Shown here in pieces: positions 1 to 11,500 of a DNA stretch of 64,000 nt. The first letter of the stretch is position 1, and every line of letters begins with the position of its first letter. The DNA is taken from positions 23,621,985 to 23,685,984 of the forward strand of contig CAIIXF020000004.1 of the NCBI GenBank assembly GCA_903813345.2, given 5' to 3'. This DNA comes from Owenia fusiformis. Its lineage: Eukaryota; Annelida; Polychaeta; Sabellida; Oweniidae. The position numbers and the translations under genes were made by a program. The notes under the pieces were generated by a model. The model had not been told where the DNA came from. It did not search any database and saw only the letters and a program-made list of their open reading frames with translations.

Positions 1-656
1 AATGTTAGATCGCCAGCGTTGTAGGGCGTCAGACGATATCTGGAGGCACGACTACAAGGTAGGGCTATGCACATTTTCTAGGTGAAAGGATTCCTGTTTA
101 TGGACTTGATGTGACATCGGGATAAAGACTTCATCAACGACGATAGACAGCAATGAGCAACCTAAGATAAAGGATTCGTAAGCTGTGAATCTACAGCAGT
201 CCGTTGGGGTGCCGTAACAGCTGGAATTCGCTGATCGAAGAAACTATCACCTTGGGATTTCAACACACAGTCAGCCAAGTTCCCCGCCATCTCGAGCAGA
301 ACTTTCCACGCCCACTTGAAGGACGATTTCCCACAACCAAGTGCCTTATATCGTCTCGCATAGCTTTTATTATATTTTAATAGACATTTCTGTAATTCTA
401 GTTATATAGACATTTTAAATAGACATTTTTATATTGCCGTAATACTATAACTAGTTCAAATATCATAATCAGTGCAATTACACGTTCGTGTTTTATTTGT
501 GTTCTATGTTCTGTGTTATATTAAATTAAATAAACAATTGTACATATTTATATATTTTACATCACTTGTCGTGTTGCATATGTGTGTTGCATGTTTTAAT
601 TGATCCATTAGGTTCTGTTTAAAAGTCCCTTTCCCTTCCCCGTTTCGTCCGGTTAC
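1..656 (+). mobile_element. Possible LTR (solo or 3' LTR) of a retrotransposon
   Basis: The segment can be bounded by TG near position 3 and CA at 655-656, as LTRs are. Its first 350 bases are GC-richer than their surroundings. Then follow a T/A-rich stretch with TATA-like sequence near 370, a short repeated 'tagacatttt' motif (about 382-428), and an AATAAA polyadenylation signal near 529 followed by GT-rich sequence. This U3-R-U5-like order fits an LTR. Only two bases lie upstream, so no target duplication or polypurine tract can be checked. A gene 3' UTR is the main alternative. Confidence 0.35.
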
Positions 657-783
657 ATATCAATCAAAAAATTAGAAAAATTATGATTAGGGACCCACTC
701 TCAAAAATCTTTTCCAAAATGTTGAGCCTATTTACTAAAAGGGGATCTTTTTCAGATTTTTATTGCATGAAAATATTATTAAG

Positions 784-1788
784 GTGACATTTAATTTAAT
801 CAAAAGTACAAAAACATGGGAGCCATATTTTTTTGATAAAGTCAGAAGATTTTTTATTCTGTTTTCCTTGTATGTGAATGCATTTCCTGACTAAAGAGAC
901 ACATACAAGAAAACGTCACATTAAAACGCATTTTTCATAACTGTGAATTGGAGGTGCATGGCTCCCCAAAGCTAGCATGAAGAGTGCGAAGTGAGGCAAA
1001 TTTTTGAAAGTTTCAAGGAGTAGCCTTGCAACTGTCACACATTTGCAAGAATTTAAAATTTCCAGATATAATCTTACCTTACCAAGGAACAACGAAGGAG
1101 CACGAAAATATGTACTTCTTGCTTTGTTAGAGTATAATAAAGCTCAAACCATTGTGAATTCTAAATATTTCATGTCTACCATTTTGTTTCCTGGAACTAT
1201 TTTTTAGTCCAGAGTTATCCTCATTCATGTATCCATTGTTTATCATTCATAAAGCCTCTATCATGTATCTATCATGATAATTATACTGTAATAGATAAAA
1301 TATACAAGTGATAATCCATGCCACTTGGTGTAGTCACAAAACTTGTATGAGGATTAATCAGGAAGTCTAGAAGTAGTTCCGGCAAACAAAATGGTGAACA
1401 TGAAATATTTAGAATTTACAATGGTTTGAGCTTTATTATACTCTAACAATGCAAGAAGTGCATATTTTCATGCTCCTTCGTTGTTCCTGAGAAAGGTAAG
1501 ATGATTTTTGGAAATTTTAGACTCTTGCAAATGTGTGACTGTTGCTAGGCTACTCCTTGAAACTTTCAAAAATTTGCCTCACTTCGCACTCTTCATGCTA
1601 GCTTTGGGGATCCATGCACATCCAATTCATAGTTTGGAAAAATGCGTTTATGTGTGATGTTAACTTTGACATGTTTCATTAGTCAAGATATACAATTCAT
1701 ATACAAGGTAAACAGATTTTAAAAACATGCGTCTTTATCAAAAAAATATGGCAGTCATTTTTTGTACTTTTTATTTAATTTAGCTTCG
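784..1788. repeat. Large inverted repeat (fold-back element), arms about 440 bp
   Basis: Positions 784-1226 reappear as the reverse complement at 1347-1788, separated by a loop of about 120 bp. Shared blocks include 'gagtgcgaagtgaggcaaat' around 983 and its complement around 1580, and 'agagtataataaagctcaaa' around 1129 with its complement near 1425. Arm identity is high but imperfect, with small indels. The 67-codon open frame at 1004-1207 lies within the left arm and shows no protein signature. A fold-back DNA transposon or an inverted duplication would explain it; no clear target duplication was found. Confidence 0.8.
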
Positions 1789-4250
1789 CCTTAAACAAGG
1801 GGTCTAAAACGTCTCAAAAAATAGAATTGTTTGAAGGTCTAGTTTTGAAGATATCAATTTTCGATGACCAAAATTATGCTGAAAACAATGGATAACATGA
1901 GTTTTTACTATGGGGAAAATAACATGTGATATGTGGTTTTTAACTTTAGCGCGTTTTAAACACCAACCCCTTTTCAGGAATTGTCAATATAGTGTAGAAG
2001 AGCCTTTTGATATCTTTTAATTGTGAAAAACAATATCCTCTTTTTTGAACCTCCAACTGATTTAGCTTGAAGACAAAATTCGAATATATTAAAGCTTTCA
2101 AAATCTGAACTAGGAATTTAAGGTTGTTAAGAGGGGTATACAACATGAAGACATGCACAATACAAAACTTTGCTATACAACGCTTGACATTGCGATACAA
2201 TAATATACAATTTCAATTATTAAGATGCGATCTCTCTAGATCTAACGATGTATGGAAAGGTTTATAGGCCTATATAGAAATGTGCACACCATATCAAAAT
2301 AAATAGCCATTTTTGGACACCATGTATGAATGCAAATGTGGTTTGGGCGAATCTGTCAATATGTTTCCGCAAGAATTTTTGGTAAAACCCTTTTAAATAA
2401 CTAGTCCCTAATTCAATAGAGTTTGTATTATGGCCGGTTCGAGTGTGTAATAAAACATTGTTTTAGCTTCGATACGATCCCTTGGCGTTCATTAATTTTA
2501 TTATCATCAATATATGGCCAGATTTCAGTTCACCATACACAACTTCCCGTGTTTAAACTCTACCCCAGTCATTACTTCATCACTCAATCACTCTATTTAT
2601 TAAAACGTTCTGTTATATCATGCTGTTCCTATAGTTATGCTTATAACAGACAGCTGTCAATGCTACTCCTGTTTGTTCCATTCACCGCCTATGCAATCCA
2701 TTTTCAGTTTAATTTTCATTTTAAACAACAAACGAATTTTATGCATGGGTAATGCTTTATTTCAGGGAATAAACAAGATTACCTCTTTTATCTAAAGAAC
2801 ACCTTTGTTTGAGTTAGATGCGATGTTAGATGTTAAACTATAAAGACGTTAGTGCATTACATTGTGCGGGATAACATGTATCCTTTTCCCAGATTTATCA
2901 AGAACAAAGACAATATCTACCGGAATAATTATCAAATTAATTGAATGTGATGGGATTTGTTCTAATGCATTCGTAGAAGAATTTGATTACGGTTATACGC
3001 ATGAATAGACCTAGTCGTTGTGGCATTTAGTTTGGATTTGATGAAAAAGTGAAGTTTTTTCCGAGATTCAACTTATTTTGGAGAACTTCTGTTATTTAAA
3101 GCGCAAGTAAACAATCGGAGGAAATTCGAATTAAACGAAATTGCGAATGTAAGAAATTTGAAATGACTGAAAAAGAAGGCTGGATAATCTCAATTCGATA
3201 CAAAGTAAATAATGGACCCTAATATACAGAGAATACGGAATTAATTCCAGAGAATGTCTATCTCGCAAATGTCAAATTACCTGGCAGAACATCGAGAAAA
3301 GTACAAATAAACAATAAAAAGTTAAATTAGCGCATATTAGAATATTATTTCAGGTTTCTCCTGTTTTGATTCTTCTTTTAGAAAAACATCTAAAATGAGG
3401 CAGTATGGTAGTACTATGAATAGACCACCATTTGTTTTAAAATCCTTCAACCCGTGACGTAAAATCAACTAGCGAATTGTCAAACAATTCACCGAAAAGA
3501 ATTGTGTTGACATGAACCTGAAGAATTAAAGAGCTCTCTTGTAGAGATGTCATTTTTGAACTATTAACAATTCATAAGCAACCCTTATATGTAGTGTTGC
3601 GTCACGTGTCATCCATATATGGTGTTTCAGTTCTTATGACATGCGCTTTAAGACATTTGGAGAGTTGTTAATTTAACTGCGCATTATATTCAATCAAAGC
3701 TCACCAAACTACATGAAAAAGACCAGTAAACAATAAAGAACAATTGGAACGTAAATCGATGACATATCACTCCCGTTTTGTAAAGTTTATCTCCGAAAGG
3801 GACTCAAAACGATTTAATCATGACACTATGATGAACTATGGGAAATCTCCTCATATGGACAAAAGTAATATTTTGATTGTGACGTCACCAGGACCAGAAA
3901 TTTATTATTAATGATTTACGTCAATTCAGCTACAGCGAACCTATTGGTAAGTGTACATGTACACTATTTAAGTATTAATGTATATTGTTATGTACGTTTC
4001 TAACTGTAATTGTTGTTCTTTACAAGATACAGAAAGTCAATAACCACGTGTTTTATATATGGCAAGGTATATCAGCATATTTGACCATGTGTATTTCTCC
4101 AAGTAGGCCTATAAATAGAATTTTTTCAGTAAAAATTTTTTCTTCAAATTTAAGTCCCGGGATAATAAAATTGTCAATCCTACTCTGCGAAAAATCTCGA
4201 ATCGGGTCATGGCTTTTTGACCTTTTCAAGTATGGTCTGTGGAACATCCG
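1789..4250. other. Gene-free AT-rich region
   Basis: No open frame here has recognisable protein features; the frames at 1946-2200, 2423-2752 and 3985-4296 are low-complexity and unlike any family I know. A perfect cAMP-response-element palindrome TGACGTCA lies at 3880-3887. No TIR element was delimited here. Confidence 0.6.
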
Positions 4251-4286
4251 TTTATCAATATTTATCACGCAATATACGTGCTTATC

Positions 4287-4905
4287 CCACGATTAATGTG
4301 TTATCTGTACAATAACAGCTATTGATATTTCTGATATTATTGAAATCCGTGTGATATTTTCCAGAAAATCGTTTATCAAACTCATATGCGTGTGATATCG
4401 TTTATCTCACGCATATCCGTGTGATATCACATTTGCATTTCGCGCCACAATATTGTTGGATAAATTAGGTCAGATAATTTATTCTCTTTTGAGAAAATAT
4501 GTCCGTTAATTTATTCTCTTTAAGTTTCATTGGTGTATTGAATTACGATTGTGTATATAAATAAATTTGATTAGAAGGCTGCTAACTAACGATTAAAAAT
4601 GGTATTTATGACGAACTATATCATGTTATTTACTTTTAATTGTTAAAATAAAGTGTTTCAAATATTCAATTGATATTTTTAATTTCTATTTTATATTGTC
4701 TGCCAATGTCCTGGAAATTGGATCAGAACATCACAAGGTGATTGTAATCATGGGATAAACCCAATATCACATAATTCCTTGTGATATCATTTTATCGCCT
4801 CGTAGATATCAAATATCAACTCATTCGCTTCGCTCACTCGTGTTGATATTTGCTATCAACTCGGCGATAAAAATGATATCACTCAAAATGATGTGATATT
4901 CTGTT
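4287..4905. mobile_element. Palindrome-rich insertion present only in copy A
   Basis: Copy B joins 'atacgtgcttat' directly to 'acaacagaatgag' (14639-14662), whereas copy A carries about 620 extra bases at that point. A short TTAT flanks both sides, a possible 4-bp target duplication. The insert holds many short palindromes built on 'gtgatatc' and a long nested hairpin at 4782-4881. In that hairpin, TTTATCGCC pairs with GGCGATAAA and ATATCAAC pairs with GTTGATAT around a core of TTCGCTTCGCTCACTCG. A deletion in copy B is an alternative. Confidence 0.6.
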
Positions 4906-5285
4906 TTTATACAACAGAATGAGTCTATTGATAATTTTCTGGACTGCAATAAAATATATGGCTAATTTTATATGTTCTTATATTAAAGCTACTTAGTTAA
5001 GTTAAGTTAGGTGTTGCATGATTTCCATTTAACTTTAATTTTTATAAATTGCTTTCAATTTCCCACACCCTTCAGCATATGATACTTTATTTACACGTTA
5101 TTGATCGTCTGACCTAGCTGACTTTTGATATTTCAAACCTTATCTGCGATTTATCTTGACTTTGATTTTGATATATTTATTACATTAGGCAAGGCTAGAT
5201 AAATATATGTTTGACATATCTTCCCGCATTTACTTTAAATGCCTTATGGACTAGACTCATATGTTCATTATTTCATTGAGTATTA

Positions 5286-6393
5286 CAGGGTGGTCCAAAA
5301 AAAATTGGAACATTTGTTAATTGAATGTAAAACCTTTAGTTTTCCTCTAAAATGCACCAAAATTTTACCAAGCATAGTTGAGACACCTATTTATCTGATG
5401 TAAAGTTTATAGGTGAAAACCACAAAGTTAACACCTTAAACTAGTCAATGTTTCAAAGAACCCCCTTTTCTCAAATATACATTTGTCAATTTTGCTGCTA
5501 CTTTTTCAAGTAATCTTTATTTCAAAGCTTTAATGAACATGATGATTGCTATACTCGTTTTATAAAATCCTATTCAGTTGACAAGAGGTATTTACATCTA
5601 TGGTTTACTAGAAAACTATTGTGTTAATGCCAACTGAAAAGAATACCCCAAAAACTAATTAATTTTAATTAAGAGGGAAAAGGGAACAGAGGTGAGCGAT
5701 TGCATAACCCACACAGCTGCTAAAGTGACAAAATCATTATTTCCACTTTTCAGTTTAGGCAAAACTGACCAGTTATTTACAAGGCTTTATTAAAGACCAG
5801 CTCTAAGCACATATAATATATCATTTGTGTTCTGGGAGACTCCTTTATGATATTGTTATTCATATATATTGATACATTTGATGAATATTATTCAAATTAA
5901 AACAATAAAGGGGAGGAGGCTTCATTCACCAGTCAAAACAGACTACCCTGGTCCCTTTCTGGAGAAGAATATTCCATCAGTAATACACCCAACAATAGCC
6001 ATCAGAATATGCTTGATACCAATCAATGTGGATAAAAGATGTTGAATATGTTACCAGATGTGATCTTCCAAAGCTTCAAAGCAAAAATATAGGGAGTTTG
6101 GTCAAGCTGAAATTTTTTATCAAGATGGCTTTGACAAAAACAAACAAACGGCAAACTGAATGAATAATTTCAAAGCTGAGTCCTGGGCTGGAACTTGTAA
6201 TTCAGGATTAGAGGGGTCATATCAAATATTGTCTAGTTTAATGCATCAATTTTGTTGTTTGCACCTATAAACTTTACATCAGATAAATATTAAGTGACTG
6301 AACTATACTCAGTAAAGTTTTGGTGCATTTTAGAGGAAAAATGAAGATTTTGCATTCGATTACAAATGTTCCAATTTTTTTTGGACCACCCTG
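5286..6393. mobile_element. Mariner/Tc1-like TIR element, copy 1 (non-autonomous)
   Basis: The element begins CAGGGTGGTCCAAAAAA and ends with the inverted form TTTTTTGGACCACCCTG, flanked by TA on both sides (5284-5285 and 6394-6395). The terminal inverted repeats continue with mismatches for about 150 bp, including 'tgatgtaaagtttatagg' at about 5397 and its complement near 6265. TA duplication and the CAGGG terminus are known features of the Tc1/mariner superfamily. No transposase frame is evident in the 1108 bp, so it is non-autonomous or badly decayed. The duplicate site at 15005-15006 is empty, with a single TA. Confidence 0.88.
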
Positions 6394-7218
6394 TAGATAA
6401 CATGACGTAACACATAGATTAGATTTCGTTGGCCTTTATCGTGTCTTATTAATACTATCAACTGCCGATAACTGCTGATATCAATTTTGTTGGCGTGACT
6501 AAAACTATTAAAATATGTTTCCACAGACGAGCCCTGTAATAAGGATAAAGGCAACAAGTTTAAATAACTTGAGAAATTGAAGAGTGGCTGTGATTTAATG
6601 GTATTTGTCATACCTAGGGCCCTGTTATAATCTCTCTATCTTCAAAGATCAACCTCGTAAAACCATTGTCTATTTGTATACTCTTATTATACAGTTTAAT
6701 TAAAAGATTTTGAGTATTGATAATGAATGATATTTTCAGAACAAGATACACGGCATATCAACACAACAATTCCCTTCGAGAAATATTTAGAACTATGTAT
6801 TCGATTAATTAAAAGGTGTCTCGTATACGTTGAGGTTGCATATTAGGGGTCTCATGTGGAGTGAAAATCGTGCTTTTTACAGAGGGTTCAGCGGCCGCCG
6901 TTGCATGAGCTTACGTACCTAAAATCGTTGCTCAAGACCAACCTTCCTTAATCAGCTGGTTAAATGTTCATTGTAAACCCCGTCTTAAAATTTGGAAACG
7001 CCGATTCCTCCATTGGAACAAATGTTAAAACCTTTATGCTAAGCGACTAAAAATTAATCTTATTGTCATCAATTGCAATTGAACCCAAATCTAACTAAAA
7101 CAATCGAGCAATCTATTACACAAGCTATTCATAACGAAGAAGGGCTTTTTGCCATTTTTCCTAATGTTACTTAAAGGTTTTGTAATTCTATACGTCTTTA
7201 CAGGCTAAATGCAATTAA

Positions 7219-7432
7219 AAGAAGTATTTACCAAACTACTGTAGGGGGCTGTACTTGTAAATTGTGAAAATGTATTTTAAAAGATCTTCCTATGTGTTTG
7301 TCATTCTAGAAAAACATCAGTAGACAAGTCAATAGAAGGGATTTACCAAAATCTTGCAGGGGTTTGTACTAAGTCTTGTAATTGTAAAAGTGTATTTTAA
7401 ATGTTTTTCCATGTGTTTGTTATTCTTTAGAT
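7219..7432 (+). repeat. Internal tandem duplicate pair in copy A (also in copy B)
   Basis: A unit of about 105 bp ('agaagtatttaccaaa...' at 7219 and 'agaagggatttaccaaaatc' at 7336) occurs twice in tandem, each ending with 'atgtgtttgt(c/t)attct'. The same pair is present in copy B (about 15827-16040), so this small duplication is older than the 10-kb one. Confidence 0.75.
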
Positions 7433-8964
7433 CAGTTCACTGACTCAAACGTAAATAACACTACTAGTGTTTTGGTTTTTAAAGTTTTACGTTTGTTCGA
7501 GCCAGATTGATTACAGCAACGAACGATTCGTTGGGATATTGAGAAGCTGTCCGTTCGTTTATTCGTTAGTCCTTCCGTCCGTTCGTTTAAATACTCAAAT
7601 ATGACGATGATGTCTAGGGACATGGGACTCTGCTCAAGTATGAATTTTCAATATTGTTGCTCATTTTAGAATAGCTGCCATTTTCATGACATTTTTTAAA
7701 ATAACTTGAACACCAGTTATAGGATTTATGCAAGGCCAATTACCTCTGTTCAAGATGAACTACCAATATGTCCACTCAATTTTAAATGGCTGCCATTTTA
7801 GAATGACCACCATTTTCACTTTCAAGTAAAATCATTTTCCTTATAATACAAATACCATGAAATACCAAAGAATTTGATTTGTCATCACGCCACATAATGT
7901 GAGTGTATTTTGCGCACATGGGACAATACGACTTTACTCTTTTCCGATAATTCCCATCTTAAATACCCAAAATGGCAAGGAATATTAAACAAAAAATATG
8001 TTTTGCTGTATTAACAAAGCATATATTGTTCGGTGGGATTTGTTACTCCACGGAGCTGCTATTTTCTTGTTTTATTCAGTGTTTAATCGAAAAAAACGCA
8101 TAGCATTAAGATACCGAGATGCCAGTCTCGGAGGTTTTACTGACATAACTATTTCTAGTTGGACATAGTTCATCCGTGCGTTAAATCATAGTGTAAGCCA
8201 TGGTATTGGGGATTGTGTTTTCCTCGTTGTGCCATCATGCACGATTTGTACATACTACTCTCTGGTATTTTCACTTTTGACACGCGTGCTTACTTTGGCA
8301 AAGTATAGCAATGTGTTCATCTATTGCATTTATCAAATCTACACAATTTACGTTTTAGAGTGTGTAAATTGTGTTTACTGAGATTTCCAAATTGAACATT
8401 GCATTTGATATTATATTAGTAAATGGCAAAAAATGGAAAAATGAAAATATCATTACATTATCCTAGTTTTTAAATGATTTTTTAATTTGCCGATAGATTA
8501 CTAAAGTTGAAATAAAAAGTCTATGCAATCATTGAAAACAATTGGGTCAAGCTATACATATTATAACACGATAACGTAGTGTGACAAGACATTCTTTCAC
8601 AGAAATGCACGGGGTTGTTAAATATGAAGATTTAAGCCGTTAAACACGTAGGCCTATTTGCTTTTGATAGCAAGTTAAAACTTGATTATCTTAAGGAAAA
8701 GTTCAAAACACTTTTTACCTTTGCCTAATAAAAAGCAGATTTTTGTTATTCTTTCCCGGAAATGTTTTAGAGATTAGCAATTAGAAAATGCGCTGGAGAA
8801 TCGTGCTTAAGAACAATTGAGTTGGTCTTTGAAGTGAGGTGAGGTTCTTTCAGTTCATGCTACATTTCTTTTATAATCCAAGCTCTACAATGATACCTTT
8901 GATAATAATTATGTGAAAGCAGTACATCGATCAAAGGAGTCGACACATCGGGGAGTTTTATGTA

Positions 8965-9052
8965 AAGGCACCGATGCACTGTGACCGAAGATGTTTATAT
9001 GACGAACATGGCCGAAGATTCTTCAATGAATTCGAACCAATCAAATCATATA
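8965..9052. repeat. 'accgatgcac / cgaagat' dispersed repeat, copy-A member
   Basis: The segment runs from 'gcaccgatgcactg' through 'gaagatgtttatatgacgaa' to 'gaaccaatcaaat'. Related sequence occurs at 18268-18434, 35625-35740 (inverted) and four times in tandem at 56240-56650. See the array entry for the family description. Confidence 0.6.
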
Positions 9053-9065
9053 TATAAGTTAGTAA

Positions 9066-9267
9066 CAGCCTCGTAGCCAGGGGGTTCGATAGATTCGAAC
9101 GAACAGCAGTAGAATTAAAAATTATTTCAAAATCATGCAATTTTTCACCATTCTGAGCACCTTTTAATTGATTTTGGCCATTTTTGGACCAAAATTGTCA
9201 CAAGTGAACCCCCCTGGAATTCTTCAAAAAGTGACCCCCCCCTTGGCAAATCCTGGCTACGGCCCTG
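9066..9267. mobile_element. MITE with CAGGGCCGTAGCCAGG-type ends (copy A)
   Basis: The left end reads CAGCCTCGTAGCCAGG and the right end is the inverse CCTGGCTACGGCCCTG, giving 16-bp terminal inverted repeats with two differences. Inside, runs of C and 'tttttggaccaaaattgt' resemble common invertebrate MITEs of hAT type; that assignment is by resemblance only. The duplicate copy is at 18439-18637, so insertion preceded the segmental duplication. Confidence 0.7.
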
Positions 9268-10556
9268 TGTAAAAATTCTCTTAAAACGCGAAGCTTAATC
9301 TCCCTGTTATTCATATATGGACTAATACAATATTGTTTTGAAATCTGAAAATCAGAATCTGTAAATATAATTATATATGATTAGACTATGATTAACAAAC
9401 TAATCGAAAACATACATCTGTCAAAATAGGGATGGAAAAATGCTACACGTGTATTTTGTTGAATGTAAAATAAAGTAGAATAAAAAACCTAATTACTACA
9501 ATTTCAACAATATTTGGGTCCGTCAAAATATCATGAAAAAAATGGAACTACTTTCTAGTCTCTTTATATCTGTGTTCCCTGCTTAGTCGTTGATTGATAC
9601 ATTGGAAATATTTAAGAATAAGTCAGTTATGTTCTTTAATATGTGAATGCAATGCCATCCTTCTTCATTTATGCTTAAATTATATACAGGATGATGCAAT
9701 GCCCAACGACGTTTTGTGTAATATCATAAATTGGGATTTTGTGTATGTCTTTTTGTTGATGTTAGCGTGACTATGACATTTTAAAGCCATTATTGTTGCT
9801 AAAAGTAGTAAAACTCGAGAGGATACCATAAAATGATATTAAGAAGTTCTAAGTGAGATCTTATCTTCCTGTAGAAATGGACCTCTATTTTGTTGGTCTT
9901 TTTCATAGAGCGGGGTGGGGTAGAAGTGCAAACGTGTAAAAACTGTAGGTTCGAGCCCATGATATACTACAACTTTAGATATTGAAAGTTCGACCTTTTT
10001 AAGTATCCCAGCTCTAAACATTCGTTGAGTGGTTATATTAACACTGGGTAATAAACAGTAAAAGTTGTTTTCTAAATGTTATGACCCACAAAATTGTGCA
10101 ACTTTTAATGTTTCAAGTTTGAAGTTAATAAGTATCGCTTAACCTCTTTGGAGTACCGTGTTTCAGAATGTTTCATTTTTTGACATTGATTTACTCTAAT
10201 GAGCGAATGTCATCATATGTTAGTGAGGGAACCCCTTTTGATGAAAAGAGGTCTAAAACCGCTCTCCGAACTTATTAGCACATGAGGCACAAAAATGTAC
10301 CATCGTCCAGCCGGAAATAAGGTCCGAATTGGCTTCCGATGAGAAATATTGCGAAAAATTTCGTACAAATCATGCATTGCACTTCATACGTCATCATATG
10401 GATTCGGAGAAATTCATCTAATATATCTTTCATACCATAGACAAATATTCAAAGGTTTCTAATATAGGAATAATAGAAACATATTAAGTCGTTATGATTT
10501 GTTTGTCCTTGATTTCCATTTCATCTTAATTTTCAGATTAGAATCAATCGAAAAGT

Positions 10557-10727
10557 AGAAAATCTAAACATTTCATTTCAAGTCTATATGACGAAAGGTT
10601 TTGATGTCAAGTATTTCATAAATAATATTTTACGAGGTTTAATTAAGGGTGCAACGTAATCTGAAAGGGGAACTTGCTAAGTGGGTTCCAAGTACTGCTT
10701 CCTCCACGTAAATGGAACATAAAATCC
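10557..10727. other. Non-coding block almost unchanged between duplication copies
   Basis: From 'tagaaaatctaaacatttca' to the cytosines before 'ctccacgtaaa', this block reads identically by eye to the matching part of copy B (about 19948-20103), while nearby stretches differ every 10-20 bases. It includes 'ttcataaataatattttacg' and 'gtttaattaaggg', which are homeodomain-type AT cores. No coding frame is preserved. It could be a constrained cis-regulatory block, or chance or gene conversion. Confidence 0.4.
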
Positions 10728-11029
10728 GTCCTGTCTCTCTTCAAATATATTCCCGACTCTTGTGTAGGGGGTGAGTGGCTAGGTATTATTGCTCTTATGT
10801 CGGTTAGCCCTAGTGCAGGGGCGGGGGGGGGGGCAATGAAAAGTTATATCCTAATTTGGAGTCCATGTAGCTTTACATTTAGCTCGGTATCCCCGTCTTC
10901 CTAAGCCTCGGTCACATTTGCTCTCCGACGTAGCTTCATACAATCGAAATGAAAACTTACACTGTACTGCTCATCCCTCCATTTTATGCCCCGTATTTTT
11001 CCAGATTTTTAGAAACTACGGCCGCCGTA

Positions 11030-11500
11030 CCGTAGATCAAATGTTACTGAGGTATTACTGATATCAAACGTATGATTAATGTTTAGGCTATATCAAGGTG
11101 AATATATGACTCTATTTCAATTTAAACATCTTCAAATTCATTTTCTCTGAATGCAATAAATATTTGAGCAAGAACGATTACCATTTCGTATTCATACTTA
11201 AAGGAGTCTGATTTTTTAAGTCTCAACATGTATACTTACATAACTTAAATTTATTGCAAATATTGTATTCGTTCGTTTATGCAATGCAGTTCACATGAAT
11301 CATGTGGGAACCAGATTTTTATCATAAGTTAAGAATAAACCAATCTGGAGTAATCTCCTTTATTAAGGAGAATGAAAAAATCTGGCTCATTAAAGATATA
11401 ACCAAGATAATTTATACGCATGACTTACTAAAATAGGCAGATTTTAATCAAGTCAGAATTCTATAGTACTCAGAACGGAAATGCCGGATCTAACGTGGAT
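11030..11500. other. Second well-preserved non-coding block
   Basis: About 470 bp here match about 20405-20885 with very few substitutions and two or three tiny indels. The stretch has an inner palindrome 'ctcctttattaaggag' near 11356 within a larger stem formed by 'ccaatctgg' and 'ccagattttt'-like sequence. No protein frame is conserved. A regulatory or structural constraint is possible. Confidence 0.4.
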
